The notes beneath the pieces were generated by a model. That model ran no database searches, was not told the origin of the DNA, and worked only from the letters and a program-made list of their open reading frames with translations. This document shows, piece after piece, positions 44,834 through 54,375 of a stretch of DNA of 64,000 bases. The translations under genes were made by a program, and so were the position numbers. The stretch spans positions 1-64,000 of the forward strand of contig JACJZQ010000018.1 of the NCBI GenBank assembly GCA_020635495.1, given 5' to 3'. The first letter of the stretch is position 1. Each line of letters starts with the position of its first letter. The stretch is from Flavobacteriales bacterium. Lineage in GTDB: Bacteria > Bacteroidota > Bacteroidia > UBA10329.

Positions 44834-45926
44834 AACGGTTATTGTTTTGCCTTCGTTAACATTGGGAGGTGCCGAAAAACAAGCACTTCACTATGCAAAA
44901 ACGCTCCAGCAGCTTGGTCATAAAGTAACAATGATCGGCCTCGGGAAAAATGGATTATTGATCCCCAAATTAGAGCAGATTGGAATTCCGTACGAAACAT
45001 ATGCTGATGGAAACTTTCTATCACTAGGTAGATTCAAGAAATTGCAATTGCTCATTGGCTACATACTTTTTCTGAGACGAATCAAACCTGAGGTGATCAT
45101 CTCCTTTACCTACGTTCCAAACATTTTGTCGGGGCTAGCTTGGAGATTTACAGGCTGCAAGCAATTCTACTGGAATCAACGGTCGGTTGATGCATCACTA
45201 CCCGTTTCGAGACTCGAAAAATGGGTCATCAAGATCAAACCGCGTTACCTGGCAAATGGCATTGCTCCTGCAAAGCACATTGCAGAAAGACATGGATTAG
45301 ACCAAAAGGAGGTGGCCATTATCAGAAACTATCTGGAGGATTATTCTGACCTGAACAATAGTGTTGATAGACCCGACATAAGTCAAGAGGTGCATTTCAT
45401 CATGGTGGCCAATTTCTTTCCTGAAAAAGACCATGAGACCGTTCTGCGCGCTTTCAAACTGTTCATTGATGATCAGGAAACGCCATATGCACACCTTCAT
45501 TTTGTGGGTAATGCACCAGGCATCAGTGCGCAACAAGAAGTTTGCAAAGCATTGGCCTTTGACCTAAAGCTTTGCAGTCAGATAACTTTTCATGGAAAAG
45601 TAGCCGATGTCAAACCACTCTTAAAGAAGTGCCATATCGGAATTCTTTCAACTCGGTCGGAGGGAGTAAGCAATGCCATTCTGGAATACATGCTGTACGG
45701 ACTTCCCGTAATTGCAACGGATATTCTCTCAAATCGGGATGCCATTGGTGATGATGATTATCCTTACCTCTTCGCAGTTGGAGACCATGACATACTCTAT
45801 CAAAAGTTGAAGGCATTGGTTTTCACAAAAAACTTTTTTGAACTTGCAAAAGTTAATTTCCAACGAGTAACAGCACGTTGTAACGAGCATCAATTTACAT
45901 CAGCATTGAGTGAAGCACTGACCTAA
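44826..45926 (+). CDS. Family 4 glycosyltransferase
   Basis: The ATG at 44826 is used; the longer frame only reads into asnB. The 366 residues begin PKTVIVLPSLTLGGAEKQAL, the canonical GT4 acceptor loop. ISFTYVPNILSGLAWRFTG near 96 is a membrane-facing helix, and the donor domain has VHFIMVANFFPEKDHETVL near 195 and STRSEGVSNAILEYMLYGLP near 275 with the EX7E pair. It adds one sugar at the cytoplasmic membrane face. Confidence 0.92.
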   Translation: MPKTVIVLPSLTLGGAEKQALHYAKTLQQLGHKVTMIGLGKNGLLIPKLEQIGIPYETYADGNFLSLGRFKKLQLLIGYILFLRRIKPEVIISFTYVPNILSGLAWRFTGCKQFYWNQRSVDASLPVSRLEKWVIKIKPRYLANGIAPAKHIAERHGLDQKEVAIIRNYLEDYSDLNNSVDRPDISQEVHFIMVANFFPEKDHETVLRAFKLFIDDQETPYAHLHFVGNAPGISAQQEVCKALAFDLKLCSQITFHGKVADVKPLLKKCHIGILSTRSEGVSNAILEYMLYGLPVIATDILSNRDAIGDDDYPYLFAVGDHDILYQKLKALVFTKNFFELAKVNFQRVTARCNEHQFTSALSEALT

Positions 45927-45978
45927 CTGCCCAGAAGTTCGAAACTACGAACCGAATTCCTCATCAAATCTCGTAACA

Positions 45979-46824
45979 ATGACAAACGTTCCTCTGGTTA
46001 GCATAATTATAACGAGTTATAACAAGGGGCCATACATTAAGGAGAGTATTGAGTCTGCACTTACTCAGAGCTTTACAAACTTCGAGGTAATTATAATTGA
46101 TGATGGGAGCACCGATGAATCCAGAGATATCATTCGCCAGTACCAACACCGCGATCAGGTTACAATCATTTATCAGGAGAATCATGGAATAGTGTACACA
46201 CGAAACAAAGCCATTGAGCAATCGAATGGTAAGTATATCGTTCAGTTAGACGCTGATGATCTATTACATGAGGATTTTCTAAAATGGACTGTTGACGAAG
46301 TGGAGAGTGATGAAAAAATAGGAATTGTCTATTGCCAAACTTCGTTGATCGGTGAAAAAAATGGCTTGTGGGATCTAGGACCATTTAGTTTGGAAAAACA
46401 ACTTCAGGCCAACCAAATTGTAGTTACAGCCTTATTCAGAAAATCTGATTTCCAGTTGACCAAAGGATACAAGAAAGACTTTGAACTGGGCATGGAAGAC
46501 TGGGATTTTTGGCTAAGAATTCTTGCTCTCGGAAGAATTGTAGTACAGATTCCAAAGGTTGGTTTCTACTACCGAATTTTGAGTAATTCCCGTAATCCAG
46601 TAAATAACCCGAACCGTTTGACGGACATAAGAAAGCTCATCATCAAACACCATCTAGATTTGTATCTGGAGTTCAAACCTGATTGGATCACCTGTCTTGA
46701 AAAAGAACAACAATTGAATCGCGAAAACCAGTTGATTCGTAACAGTGCTGAGTATCGCATCGGTAGTGTCCTGCTGAAACCTTACAGGCTGCTCAGAAAT
46801 TATTTGAAGCCAAAGATTCAGTGA
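45979..46824 (+). CDS. Family 2 glycosyltransferase
   Basis: The 281 residues show a complete GT-A domain: VSIIITSYNKGPYIKESIES at about 6-25, VIIIDDGSTDESRDII near 37-52, and IVQLDADDLLHEDFL near 88 as the metal site. GMEDWDFWLRILALG near 171 is the ED catalytic motif. The last 50 residues (LNRENQLIRNSAEYRIGSVL) form a helix that probably contacts membrane or partner. It is preceded by a 52-base gap and coupled to the next gene by a GTG overlap. Confidence 0.92.
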   Translation: MTNVPLVSIIITSYNKGPYIKESIESALTQSFTNFEVIIIDDGSTDESRDIIRQYQHRDQVTIIYQENHGIVYTRNKAIEQSNGKYIVQLDADDLLHEDFLKWTVDEVESDEKIGIVYCQTSLIGEKNGLWDLGPFSLEKQLQANQIVVTALFRKSDFQLTKGYKKDFELGMEDWDFWLRILALGRIVVQIPKVGFYYRILSNSRNPVNNPNRLTDIRKLIIKHHLDLYLEFKPDWITCLEKEQQLNRENQLIRNSAEYRIGSVLLKPYRLLRNYLKPKIQ

Positions 46825-47786
46825 ATACTCATAAGGTAAGTATTGTTGTCCTCAATTGGTCCAAGTATGAAATGACCATTGCCTGCGTGCGGTCGCTTCA
46901 GAAACTCGATTATCCGAATTACGAAATCATTGTAGTTGACAACGACTCTCCGAATGATTCTTACCAAAGGCTGAAAGACACATTTCCGAATACGGAGATC
47001 GTACGTAGTAAGGAGAACCTTGGCTACGCAGGTGGCAACAAGCTTGGAGTGGATAAGGCTTTAGAGCGTGGCACGGATCTGATATGGATTCTAAATAACG
47101 ATACAACCGTGCGTCCAGACTCACTTACTGAACTGGTGCGATCTTTTGAGAAATACGGAGAAGCCATCTACTCCAACACCACATTGATGAGCGAAAACCC
47201 TGACATTATTCATTACGCAGGAACCTATGACTACAATGAGGAACCGGAAGCAAACAACACTTACGACAAACTGAAGGGCACGCTCCTCAAAGAAGTGTTC
47301 GACAAACTGAGTGACAGACCCGCGAGAATTTACGGTCATTCGCTGCTCATCCCTGTTTCCGTAATCAAAAAGTACGGATTCATGGACACCGATTACTTTA
47401 TGTTCTGTGAAGAAACAGACTACTTCGAACACTTGAGAAGAGCAGGAGTCACTACGCGCTATGTGCGGAACGCGATCTTGACCCACAAAAGCAGTGGTTC
47501 TTTCAAAGAAAAAGGTAAGCTGAAAAAAGACATGCGCAGAATACTACTCTATTATAACAAGCGCAATCGCTACCATTACGCCAAACGTTGGAATGGAATG
47601 ACCACAAATGAAATTCTGAAAAGCAGAGGTGGCTGGCTGCAAGTTTTCAAGTTCTTTATTCGTTACTCACTGACAACATCAAAAACAGAGGACCAAGTAG
47701 ATGATTACTACTGGAATCTTGCTGCTTTGCATGCTGCCATCGGAAAAAGAGGAAGAGTTTTTAATCCGAACGATCTGCTGAAGTGA
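46821..47786 (+). CDS. Family 2 glycosyltransferase, rhamnosyltransferase-like
   Basis: Translation starts at GTG 46821 inside the previous TGA. The 321 residues read VSIVVLNWSKYEMTIACVRS, IIVVDNDSPNDSYQRL and WILNNDTTVRPDSLTELV, the wording of the WbbL/RfbF group that adds rhamnose or similar deoxysugars; the NNDT site is the usual variant of DxD. YFMFCEETDYFEHLRRAGV near 193 holds the catalytic acid. The sugar assignment rests on resemblance only. Four-base overlap with the next gene. Confidence 0.9.
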   Translation: MNTHKVSIVVLNWSKYEMTIACVRSLQKLDYPNYEIIVVDNDSPNDSYQRLKDTFPNTEIVRSKENLGYAGGNKLGVDKALERGTDLIWILNNDTTVRPDSLTELVRSFEKYGEAIYSNTTLMSENPDIIHYAGTYDYNEEPEANNTYDKLKGTLLKEVFDKLSDRPARIYGHSLLIPVSVIKKYGFMDTDYFMFCEETDYFEHLRRAGVTTRYVRNAILTHKSSGSFKEKGKLKKDMRRILLYYNKRNRYHYAKRWNGMTTNEILKSRGGWLQVFKFFIRYSLTTSKTEDQVDDYYWNLAALHAAIGKRGRVFNPNDLLK

Positions 47787-48766
47787 ACTCCGCAACTCTT
47801 AAGACGAACCAGGCCAATGACCAAGAAGAGTTTTCGGAAAATCCGTTCTTCAGCGTCATTATTCCTGTTTACAACCGTGAATCCAAACTGACTAAAGTAC
47901 TGGACTCATTGGCAGCACAGACATTCAAGGACTTTGAAACCATTATTGTGGACGACTGCTCCACTGACAACTCATATGAGGTTGCTTTAGAGTACCCATT
48001 GAAGAAAAAACGTGTGATTCGAAATAAAACGAATCAAGAAAGAAGTGTATCGCGCAACAACGGAATCAGCAAGGCCAATGGTAATTACATTACATTTATC
48101 GACAGTGATGATTTTCATTTACCTGAGCACCTTCTATTACTCCATTCAGAAATCATAGACAAAGGTCAACCAGAGGCATTATTCTTTACCAATGCATGGG
48201 ATGAAAACGAATCAGGAAAGCGGAGTAAACGAACTTGTCCTGAACTCGAACGGTACAATACATTTCACTACATATTAACTTACACATTCAACCCACAACG
48301 GGTCGCAGTGCACCGCAATATTCTGTCTGAGTTAGAATTTGACCCAACGATTCCAGGACTGGAGGATTTAGATCTTTGGTTAAGAGTTGCCGCACGCTAT
48401 CCTATTTACCAAATTCCAGTTCGAAGTACCGTTTATGTTAACCACTCCGAGGCTTATTCATCCGACTCAGGCAAATATGTCAAAGAGCTGACGTATTTCA
48501 AATACATATTTGCGAAAGACGAACTCAAAGGTCTCTTACCTCAAAATTCGACAAACCGTTTACTAAGCATGTGTCACTATCACATAGCTTCAAAAGCATT
48601 CAAGGATAATGACAAGCTTGCTTTCTGGCTAAATACAACAATGTCTTTAATCCTGTACCCGAAAGGATATAATGGGAAAACTTTGAAACCGCTGACAGTG
48701 ATGATGCTGTACAGGTTGCCAATTTTAGGGTACCTTTTTAGACAAGCCAAAGATTTTTTTAGGTAA
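47783..48766 (+). CDS. Family 2 glycosyltransferase
   Basis: The GTG at 47783 overlaps the previous stop. Residues 24-45 (FSVIIPVYNRESKLTKVLDS) open the GT-A fold, TIIVDDCSTDNSYEVA follows, and ITFIDSDDFHLPEHLL near 108 is the metal site. GLEDLDLWLRVAARYP near 193 contains the ED motif. A basic C-terminal tail with a hydrophobic stretch (MMLYRLPILGYLFRQAKDFF) may anchor it at the membrane. Confidence 0.92.
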   Translation: MNSATLKTNQANDQEEFSENPFFSVIIPVYNRESKLTKVLDSLAAQTFKDFETIIVDDCSTDNSYEVALEYPLKKKRVIRNKTNQERSVSRNNGISKANGNYITFIDSDDFHLPEHLLLLHSEIIDKGQPEALFFTNAWDENESGKRSKRTCPELERYNTFHYILTYTFNPQRVAVHRNILSELEFDPTIPGLEDLDLWLRVAARYPIYQIPVRSTVYVNHSEAYSSDSGKYVKELTYFKYIFAKDELKGLLPQNSTNRLLSMCHYHIASKAFKDNDKLAFWLNTTMSLILYPKGYNGKTLKPLTVMMLYRLPILGYLFRQAKDFFR

Positions 48767-48804
48767 CTCGGCTGTCCACGATCACGAACCCACTAGATAT
48801 TCAG

Positions 48805-49842
48805 ATGCGTATCGATCAAATCACATTTACCCGTTTTATTGCGGCCATGGCCATAGTGGTATTCCATTTTGGCAAGTCAAAATATCCGTTCGATAGTGAT
48901 AAAATTTCATTTTTAGTTCAATATGCTGATGTTGGTGTAAGCTACTTCTTTGTGTTGTCTGGCTTTATCATGATTATCGCCTATGGAAACAAGGAAAGGG
49001 TCAGTTTTAGACAGTATATTCAGAATAGATTGGCGCGAATCTACCCACTCTATGTGTTTGCATTGGTTCTCTTGCTACTTGGTTGGAAACTTACTGCCCG
49101 AGATGGGACTAAGCCACTGGACCTTGCACTCAACTTGTTGATGATTCAATCTTGGTTTCCAGAGAAGGCAATGACTCTCAATTTTCCAAGTTGGTCGCTT
49201 TCCGTGGAGATGCTCTTTTATGTGTCATTTCCCTTCTTGTTCAACAAATTCTATAAAAACCATCATGGGCTTTCAATCGCCTTTGCAACATTCCTTTGGT
49301 TAGTGAGTCAAGCTGTCCTGCATTTACTTTACACACCGTTGTTCTTTGAACCACCTCTTCTCACCAACCTTGGCTTCATTAATTACTTCCCGCTCACACA
49401 CCTGAACCAATTCGTACTCGGTAATTTAACCGGACTGATATTCCTAAAGATCAGACACCGTTCTCAAAGCCACGATTTTAAAATATTGGCCGTACTGCTG
49501 TTGATAGTCCTGACACTTAAATACAATAATCACTGGTTAGTCCATAATGGCCTATTGGCAATTTTATTTGCGCCATTAATTCTGCTGATATCTTTAAATA
49601 CTGGATGGTTAAGCCAACTATTTGACAATCGGTTTTGTATATTCCTTGGTGAAATCAGCTACGGAATTTACATTCTTCAAGTGCCCGTCTTCCTTATTCT
49701 TTACAATTGCTTTATAAAAGACCTTGGAGTATCAGGAAACGTTCAATTTTACTTCATGACTTTCATGCTGATTGTCTTTTCAGCCCTTTCATATTGGATA
49801 ATTGAAAAACCAATGAGAAACCTATTAAAGTTTAAGCCTTAA
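48805..49842 (+). CDS. Acyltransferase-3 family membrane protein (OafA-like)
   Basis: The 345 residues contain about ten hydrophobic helices. The family signs are FTRFIAAMAIVVFHFGKSKY near 8-27, with the essential histidine in VFHFG, the serine-rich SGFIMIIAYG after the second helix, and NFPSWSLSVEMLFYVSFP near 128-145. Such proteins move acetyl or succinyl groups from CoA across the inner membrane onto surface glycans. It is the only O-acyltransferase candidate in the locus. A 430-base gene-free stretch follows. Confidence 0.92.
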   Translation: MRIDQITFTRFIAAMAIVVFHFGKSKYPFDSDKISFLVQYADVGVSYFFVLSGFIMIIAYGNKERVSFRQYIQNRLARIYPLYVFALVLLLLGWKLTARDGTKPLDLALNLLMIQSWFPEKAMTLNFPSWSLSVEMLFYVSFPFLFNKFYKNHHGLSIAFATFLWLVSQAVLHLLYTPLFFEPPLLTNLGFINYFPLTHLNQFVLGNLTGLIFLKIRHRSQSHDFKILAVLLLIVLTLKYNNHWLVHNGLLAILFAPLILLISLNTGWLSQLFDNRFCIFLGEISYGIYILQVPVFLILYNCFIKDLGVSGNVQFYFMTFMLIVFSALSYWIIEKPMRNLLKFKP

Positions 49843-50272
49843 TAAATCCCAACTTGAACAATCCTTTTTTTCTACAAAGTTGTCTACCCCAAAAACAGCA
49901 ACTGATAGCGCTAGCATGGAGGTGTCAAGTTACTTTGTTCGTATCGTGAATTCAACTAACCACCAATGAGCTACCTGATCAAGCCGCGTTCTTCATCGAA
50001 AAATATTAATTGCCAACCACCTGTGAACATGCTGTCGGAGTGAGCACATTTGTTTAGGTCAGATAACAAATACTTGTTTAGGCTTCACCAGAAAATCAGC
50101 TGAAGCCTTCCTTTTGATAGCCTTCCCAATTGGGGAAGGCTATCAAAAGACCACAATTAAGTCTGTAAATACGAACGCCTAACTTCATCCACTAAAGAAC
50201 TCTTCCCGTTTACATGCAGAGTTCTTCTTAACTCGAACAGTTAAACTAGTCACTTATTTTAGAACAACTCAG
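49843..50272. other. Gene-free stretch inside the polysaccharide locus, with hairpins
   Basis: No credible gene is seen. Two hairpins lie in the second half: GGCTTCA at 50081-50087 with TGAAGCC at 50101-50107, and the long one listed separately. TTGTTTAGG occurs twice (about 50050 and 50074). The sequence near 49920 (GGTGTCAAGTTACTTTG) recalls ends of IS3-type elements, so this may be scar tissue from an insertion. That is a weak inference. Confidence 0.4.
50111..50149. terminator. Long perfect hairpin after the acyltransferase gene
   Basis: A 17-bp perfect stem pairs 50111-50127 with 50133-50149 around a five-base loop. There is no following T run on the forward strand, so it may be a terminator of the region or a remnant of a mobile element. 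Confidence 0.55.
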
Positions 50273-52096
50273 ATGTTAATTAATTGTTTCATTCTTTTGA
50301 TTGTTTTGGTGCTCGTGATGTCTTTTGGGAAGTTACTCCTTACCAATAACTCTACCAGGAACGAAAATGTCGGATTTAACGACATGGCTCTATCCTTGTT
50401 CACGGGTTTGGTGATATGCGCATTTGTCTACCTCGTTGTAAAAAAGTTAGAAGCTTCATGGCACTATTCCGTAGTACCACTTATCATCTTTCTGCCGTGG
50501 GAAATTAAACTACTAACACGAATGGCAAGAAATCTTAAGATTCAAGCAAAACCAAGCCTTGTACCGTTACTCTTACTCTATCTACTGATTATTCTACCGA
50601 TCATAGTTCAAGGTGTTCTCATGGGATTTGGACCTTTTCCGAAGGTTTTCTTTAATGTGGACTCTCCGTATCACCTTCAACATATTATCTCGTTAACCAA
50701 ACATAACATCTACCCACCCCCTTCTCTTCAAAACTTGGGAGAACAATTCCATTATCACTACGGGCTTCATGGCATTGCGGCATTTCTTTCAGACATCTCA
50801 AATGTAAAACCCCATCAGATTTTGTTCTTGGTATTGATTCCTGTTATAATCACGATGAAATTCCTAATGACTATTGCCCTATTTCGCAGACACGGGGTAA
50901 TGGATAAGACCATAGCAGTTTTAGTGGTTTTTTTTGGCCTAAAGCAGTATTGGATTAATTACTTTGACCGTCCAACCTTCCTGTGGACACTGTTTAGTGT
51001 TGAGAAATACGAGGCGCAATACCCATCGATGACAACTGAGATCGGAAGCGTTTGCTTGCTCGCAATTCTCTTGTGCTTAACCCGTTTTGAACAACAAAGG
51101 TTTCGCGTACTAAGTGTTTTTCTTGTAGGCACATTACCGTTATTCAAGCTACCATATTCGGCATTGGCCGGAATCGGATTCGCAGGATTTTGCTTTCTGA
51201 ATTACCTAAAGTCCAGAGAAAAGCACATGCTGATATACCCAGTGCTTGCGGCCGCTCTTATGATAGCCGTATACATGGCTTTCACAAAGCAGTCCGTTGG
51301 AATTGACATGCAACTCGGGTTTAATGGAATTTTTTGGATGTCTGAATCAAATTTGGCATTCTATTGCTACATAATTCCCACAACACTGATTTTCTTGCTG
51401 ATGAAAAACTCTCGCAAACATTTTCCGTGGCAGATATTTCCCTTTGTCATTGTACTTCCAATAGTAGTTTCCTTTATACAAACCGATAGCAGGGACTTTT
51501 GGCAAGTAAGTGAGAAAGTATCTTTATTATCCGCCATATTCTTCCTTACATACTTCTTTAGAGTTAAGAATCGTTTTGGCAAAGCTTCAATCATTTTCAT
51601 TTATACATACATGGCTTTCTTAACTGGACCAAGTATTGTTTCTTATGTGAACTATACCAAGAATTTAATTACTCAACCATCAAGCGGTCACGAATACGTA
51701 AATAATGAAGCTTTGGCAGACGCTCTTTCGGGCATCGAAGTAGAAAAATCGATTCTGGTAACCAATGACCTTAGGTATCCTGCGAACAATTATTTAAGAA
51801 AAACGAGGCAACTTCAATTTCCATCGATATTCGGACATCAGAATTACGGGGTCAACATGGACTTTAAAAACGATGAGAACTTCGATTATACAAGTAGAGA
51901 ATTAGAATTAAAACTATTCTCAGAATTAATTTGGAACAAGAGGAAAATAGCAGAGTTGGTTCAACAAAATAGAATAACCCATTTAATTATCCACAAAAAG
52001 TACCCTCATGCTGATTCTATCCCACTAGCGGTGACCTATGATAATGACACGTATCGAGTATACAAATTCACCTACCAGAATGTCAAAGACAATTAA
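50273..52096 (+). CDS. Large polytopic membrane protein, possibly a GT-C-type sugar transferase
   Basis: The 607 residues have about a dozen hydrophobic helices and a soluble end of about 130 residues. The first large outer loop contains FNVDSPYHLQHIISLTKHNI and LGEQFHYHYGLHGIAAFL (about 125-172), an acidic and histidine-rich patch placed as in GT-C enzymes. The tail (VEKSILVTNDLRYPANNYLR, ITHLIIHKKYPHADSI) resembles the tails of uncharacterised membrane glycosyltransferases. It could add a branch sugar in the periplasm or polymerise units. I do not recognise the exact family. A transposase remnant begins right after its stop. Confidence 0.5.
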   Translation: MLINCFILLIVLVLVMSFGKLLLTNNSTRNENVGFNDMALSLFTGLVICAFVYLVVKKLEASWHYSVVPLIIFLPWEIKLLTRMARNLKIQAKPSLVPLLLLYLLIILPIIVQGVLMGFGPFPKVFFNVDSPYHLQHIISLTKHNIYPPPSLQNLGEQFHYHYGLHGIAAFLSDISNVKPHQILFLVLIPVIITMKFLMTIALFRRHGVMDKTIAVLVVFFGLKQYWINYFDRPTFLWTLFSVEKYEAQYPSMTTEIGSVCLLAILLCLTRFEQQRFRVLSVFLVGTLPLFKLPYSALAGIGFAGFCFLNYLKSREKHMLIYPVLAAALMIAVYMAFTKQSVGIDMQLGFNGIFWMSESNLAFYCYIIPTTLIFLLMKNSRKHFPWQIFPFVIVLPIVVSFIQTDSRDFWQVSEKVSLLSAIFFLTYFFRVKNRFGKASIIFIYTYMAFLTGPSIVSYVNYTKNLITQPSSGHEYVNNEALADALSGIEVEKSILVTNDLRYPANNYLRKTRQLQFPSIFGHQNYGVNMDFKNDENFDYTSRELELKLFSELIWNKRKIAELVQQNRITHLIIHKKYPHADSIPLAVTYDNDTYRVYKFTYQNVKDN

Positions 52097-52398
52097 CGTA
52101 AGCCTCGTCCAGTGGATTCAGCCAAGAAAGCCCACTCAGGATGACAATGTGGGACACTATAACGGTTCATTCCACAGGAATGTGCTGGAAGTATACATCC
52201 TCGCCAGTCTTGATGAGGTACGATTTCAGACGGCCATCTGGCTGGAGGGTTACAACAACAGACCGCATGACAGCCTCGGTGGGCCAAAATCGTACATTAA
52301 CGTCCGTCAGACCCTTTTGGGTGAGCATCCGCAAAGAGGTCTAGCAACCAAGTGTATATCCTCTACTTTTAACTTGTCTTGATTAGGGGCCCCTTACA
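52097..52398 (+). mobile_element. Remnant of an IS3-family insertion sequence (end of the transposase and right end)
   Basis: The forward frame from about 52104 reads IQPRKPTQDDNVGHYNGSF, then VLEVYILASLDEVRFQTAIW and EGYNNRPHDSLGG, the C-terminal part of the IS3-type DDE transposase OrfB (usual wording QPGKPTQN-ERFNGSFR-NxxRPHDALGG). Several conserved residues are changed and the N-terminal two thirds are missing. After the frame ends, TTTTAACTTGTC and GGGGCCCCTTACA finish at 52398 with CA, as IS3 ends do. The next gene starts 16 bases later. Confidence 0.75.
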
Positions 52399-52413
52399 AT
52401 CCACAGATTCCAT

Positions 52414-53457
52414 ATGAAGCATGAAAGAACTATTGATTGCCAACCTTTGGTGATTAGAAACAATAAACATTCGATTGAAGCACCATCTACAACGTACACG
52501 GTTCTTGAAAGGCGTCAACGGGTTATTAGAAACGTATTTGTAACCCATGAAGGGCTTTGTTTGAAAAATATGCTCTTAGTGAAAAACTCGCACTTTAATT
52601 TGACAGGGAAGTTGGACAAAGTTTTTTACGTGCCTTTGTGGAGATTGGCAACGGAACAATATCTAGTAAGTAAATATGGCAAAAGCCTCACAGTCACAAT
52701 GCTTGACGAAGGGACGTATTTGCTGGTTCACACTAAGTGGTTTGGCTACTTTTTCTGGCTAACCGATGTAATACCTAAGCTCATCCTCACCATGTCATCT
52801 CATAGTAGTGTTAGGTTGATATATCCCGTAAGCTGGGATCAGATCCCTTATGTACAAGATACTCTGAAGTTATTCCCTAACCTTGAACATGAACAAATCC
52901 CAAGTGGTGTTCATATGCAAATTAAACAGCTTTTGCTTCCCGACACCAGAAAATGGTCAAATGCAATAGACCCTCAGGAAATCAAATTGATTCGGTCTTT
53001 TTTCTTCGATAAACTCAATTCATACAAGACTGAATCTACGATTAGTAATGACAAGATTTTTATCAGCAGAAAAAAGGCGAAAAGAAGAAGAATTATTAAT
53101 GAAAACGAAGTGGAGCGAGCATTACAAGAGCTTGATTTCAAATGCATTACAATGGAAGAGTTGAGTTTATTTGAACAGATTGAAATAATGCGAAACGCAA
53201 AATTTGTAATCGGTGTTCATGGAGCTGGTTTGGCCAATTGCATTTTTATGCAAAAGCGCGGAAGGCTTATTGAAATCTCACCAGAGATCGAAGACACCCA
53301 AAACCTTAGAATTCCGTTTTGGCGTATTGCAAATGCCGTTAAGGTCAAACATCAATTGTTGGTCTGTCAAGATGAAGAGTCTAGTGTAGAATCAAATTAT
53401 GATTCAAATTTACTTGTTGACATCTTCGCTTTAAAAGATCTTATTGAAAATGGTTAA
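52414..53457 (+). CDS. Family 61-type glycosyltransferase (DUF563)
   Basis: The 347 residues fit the GT61 family: WLTDVIPKLILTMSSHSS near 107-124 takes the place of the usual HWxxDxLPRL phrase, RSFFFDKL and KIFISRKKAKRRRIINENEV near 210-230 match the arginine-rich loop, and FVIGVHGAGLANCIFMQKRG near 266-285 is the hallmark. GT61 enzymes are inverting transferases (xylose, arabinose or GlcNAc donors are known). The gene begins 16 bases after an IS end and may have its transcription affected by it. It overlaps the next gene by eight bases. Confidence 0.88.
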   Translation: MKHERTIDCQPLVIRNNKHSIEAPSTTYTVLERRQRVIRNVFVTHEGLCLKNMLLVKNSHFNLTGKLDKVFYVPLWRLATEQYLVSKYGKSLTVTMLDEGTYLLVHTKWFGYFFWLTDVIPKLILTMSSHSSVRLIYPVSWDQIPYVQDTLKLFPNLEHEQIPSGVHMQIKQLLLPDTRKWSNAIDPQEIKLIRSFFFDKLNSYKTESTISNDKIFISRKKAKRRRIINENEVERALQELDFKCITMEELSLFEQIEIMRNAKFVIGVHGAGLANCIFMQKRGRLIEISPEIEDTQNLRIPFWRIANAVKVKHQLLVCQDEESSVESNYDSNLLVDIFALKDLIENG

Positions 53458-54364
53458 GGTCGTCTTCTTCTCCATAATCATCCCTACATACAACCGCGCG
53501 CACATGATCGCGGAAACAGTCCGTTCAGTTCAAGACCAGACATTTACAGACTGGGAATGTATAGTGGTTGATGATGGTTCTACTGACAACACAAAAGAAG
53601 TCATAGCTCAAATTGCTGAGGAAGATCCACGAGTAAAATACGTTCATCAGAAAAACGCTGAAAGAAGCGTTGCTCGGAATAATGGCATTGCCCATGCGAC
53701 TGGTCAATACATCTGTTTTCTAGACAGCGATGACCAATATTGCCAAGAATACTTGGAAACACTTTATAGGTTCATTCAATCCAAAGAAATCCCAATTGGA
53801 CTCATAGTCACAGATTATTGGATCTTGACAGAAGCAGGAGAAGAACCGGCAAATACTCCCCTACCTACTCAGCCTGCAGCAGAGTGGATTTTTGACTACC
53901 CAATTACTCCTTCAAGAGCATGTGCACATACTTCAATACTCAAACAATTCAAATTTAGAGAAGATATTATTCAAGTTGAAGATTCAGTTTTATGGGTTAG
54001 TATCAGCACAAAATTTCCTGTGTTATTTCTACCAAAACCCCTTATAAGATACAGATTGCATGGGGGGAATTCTGTAAACAGACTTAACAGGTCTGTTTTC
54101 CATCGCTACAATGGCTTGAAAAAATTCTTCCCATCAAACCTTAGTAGAGAACTCAGTAAAAGAAAGAAAAATGAACTGCTGAGCGATTGCCTTTGGAGAA
54201 TTGCTGAGTACTACGGACTTAACAATAGTTATTTCAAGTCCATTCTATTCTCATTGCAGTCCTTACTCACTTGTCCAATACATAAACACACTAAGGCAAA
54301 GCTATTTCTAATATGGCAAAACATTCAGTGTCTAATTGGAATGCGCACATCTATTGATGTTTAA
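53450..54364 (+). CDS. Family 2 glycosyltransferase
   Basis: The ATG at 53450 is chosen over a TTG six bases earlier. The 304 residues contain FSIIIPTYNRAHMIAETVRS, CIVVDDGSTDNTKEVI and ICFLDSDDQYCQEYLE near 91, all standard for GT-A enzymes; NAERSVARNNGIAHATGQY between them is typical of GT2 in O-antigen loci. IQVEDSVLWVSISTKFP near 180 carries the catalytic acid. C-terminal helices are basic. Base use is A+T rich. Confidence 0.92.
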   Translation: MVKVVFFSIIIPTYNRAHMIAETVRSVQDQTFTDWECIVVDDGSTDNTKEVIAQIAEEDPRVKYVHQKNAERSVARNNGIAHATGQYICFLDSDDQYCQEYLETLYRFIQSKEIPIGLIVTDYWILTEAGEEPANTPLPTQPAAEWIFDYPITPSRACAHTSILKQFKFREDIIQVEDSVLWVSISTKFPVLFLPKPLIRYRLHGGNSVNRLNRSVFHRYNGLKKFFPSNLSRELSKRKKNELLSDCLWRIAEYYGLNNSYFKSILFSLQSLLTCPIHKHTKAKLFLIWQNIQCLIGMRTSIDV

Positions 54365-54375
54365 TAATCGGTAGT

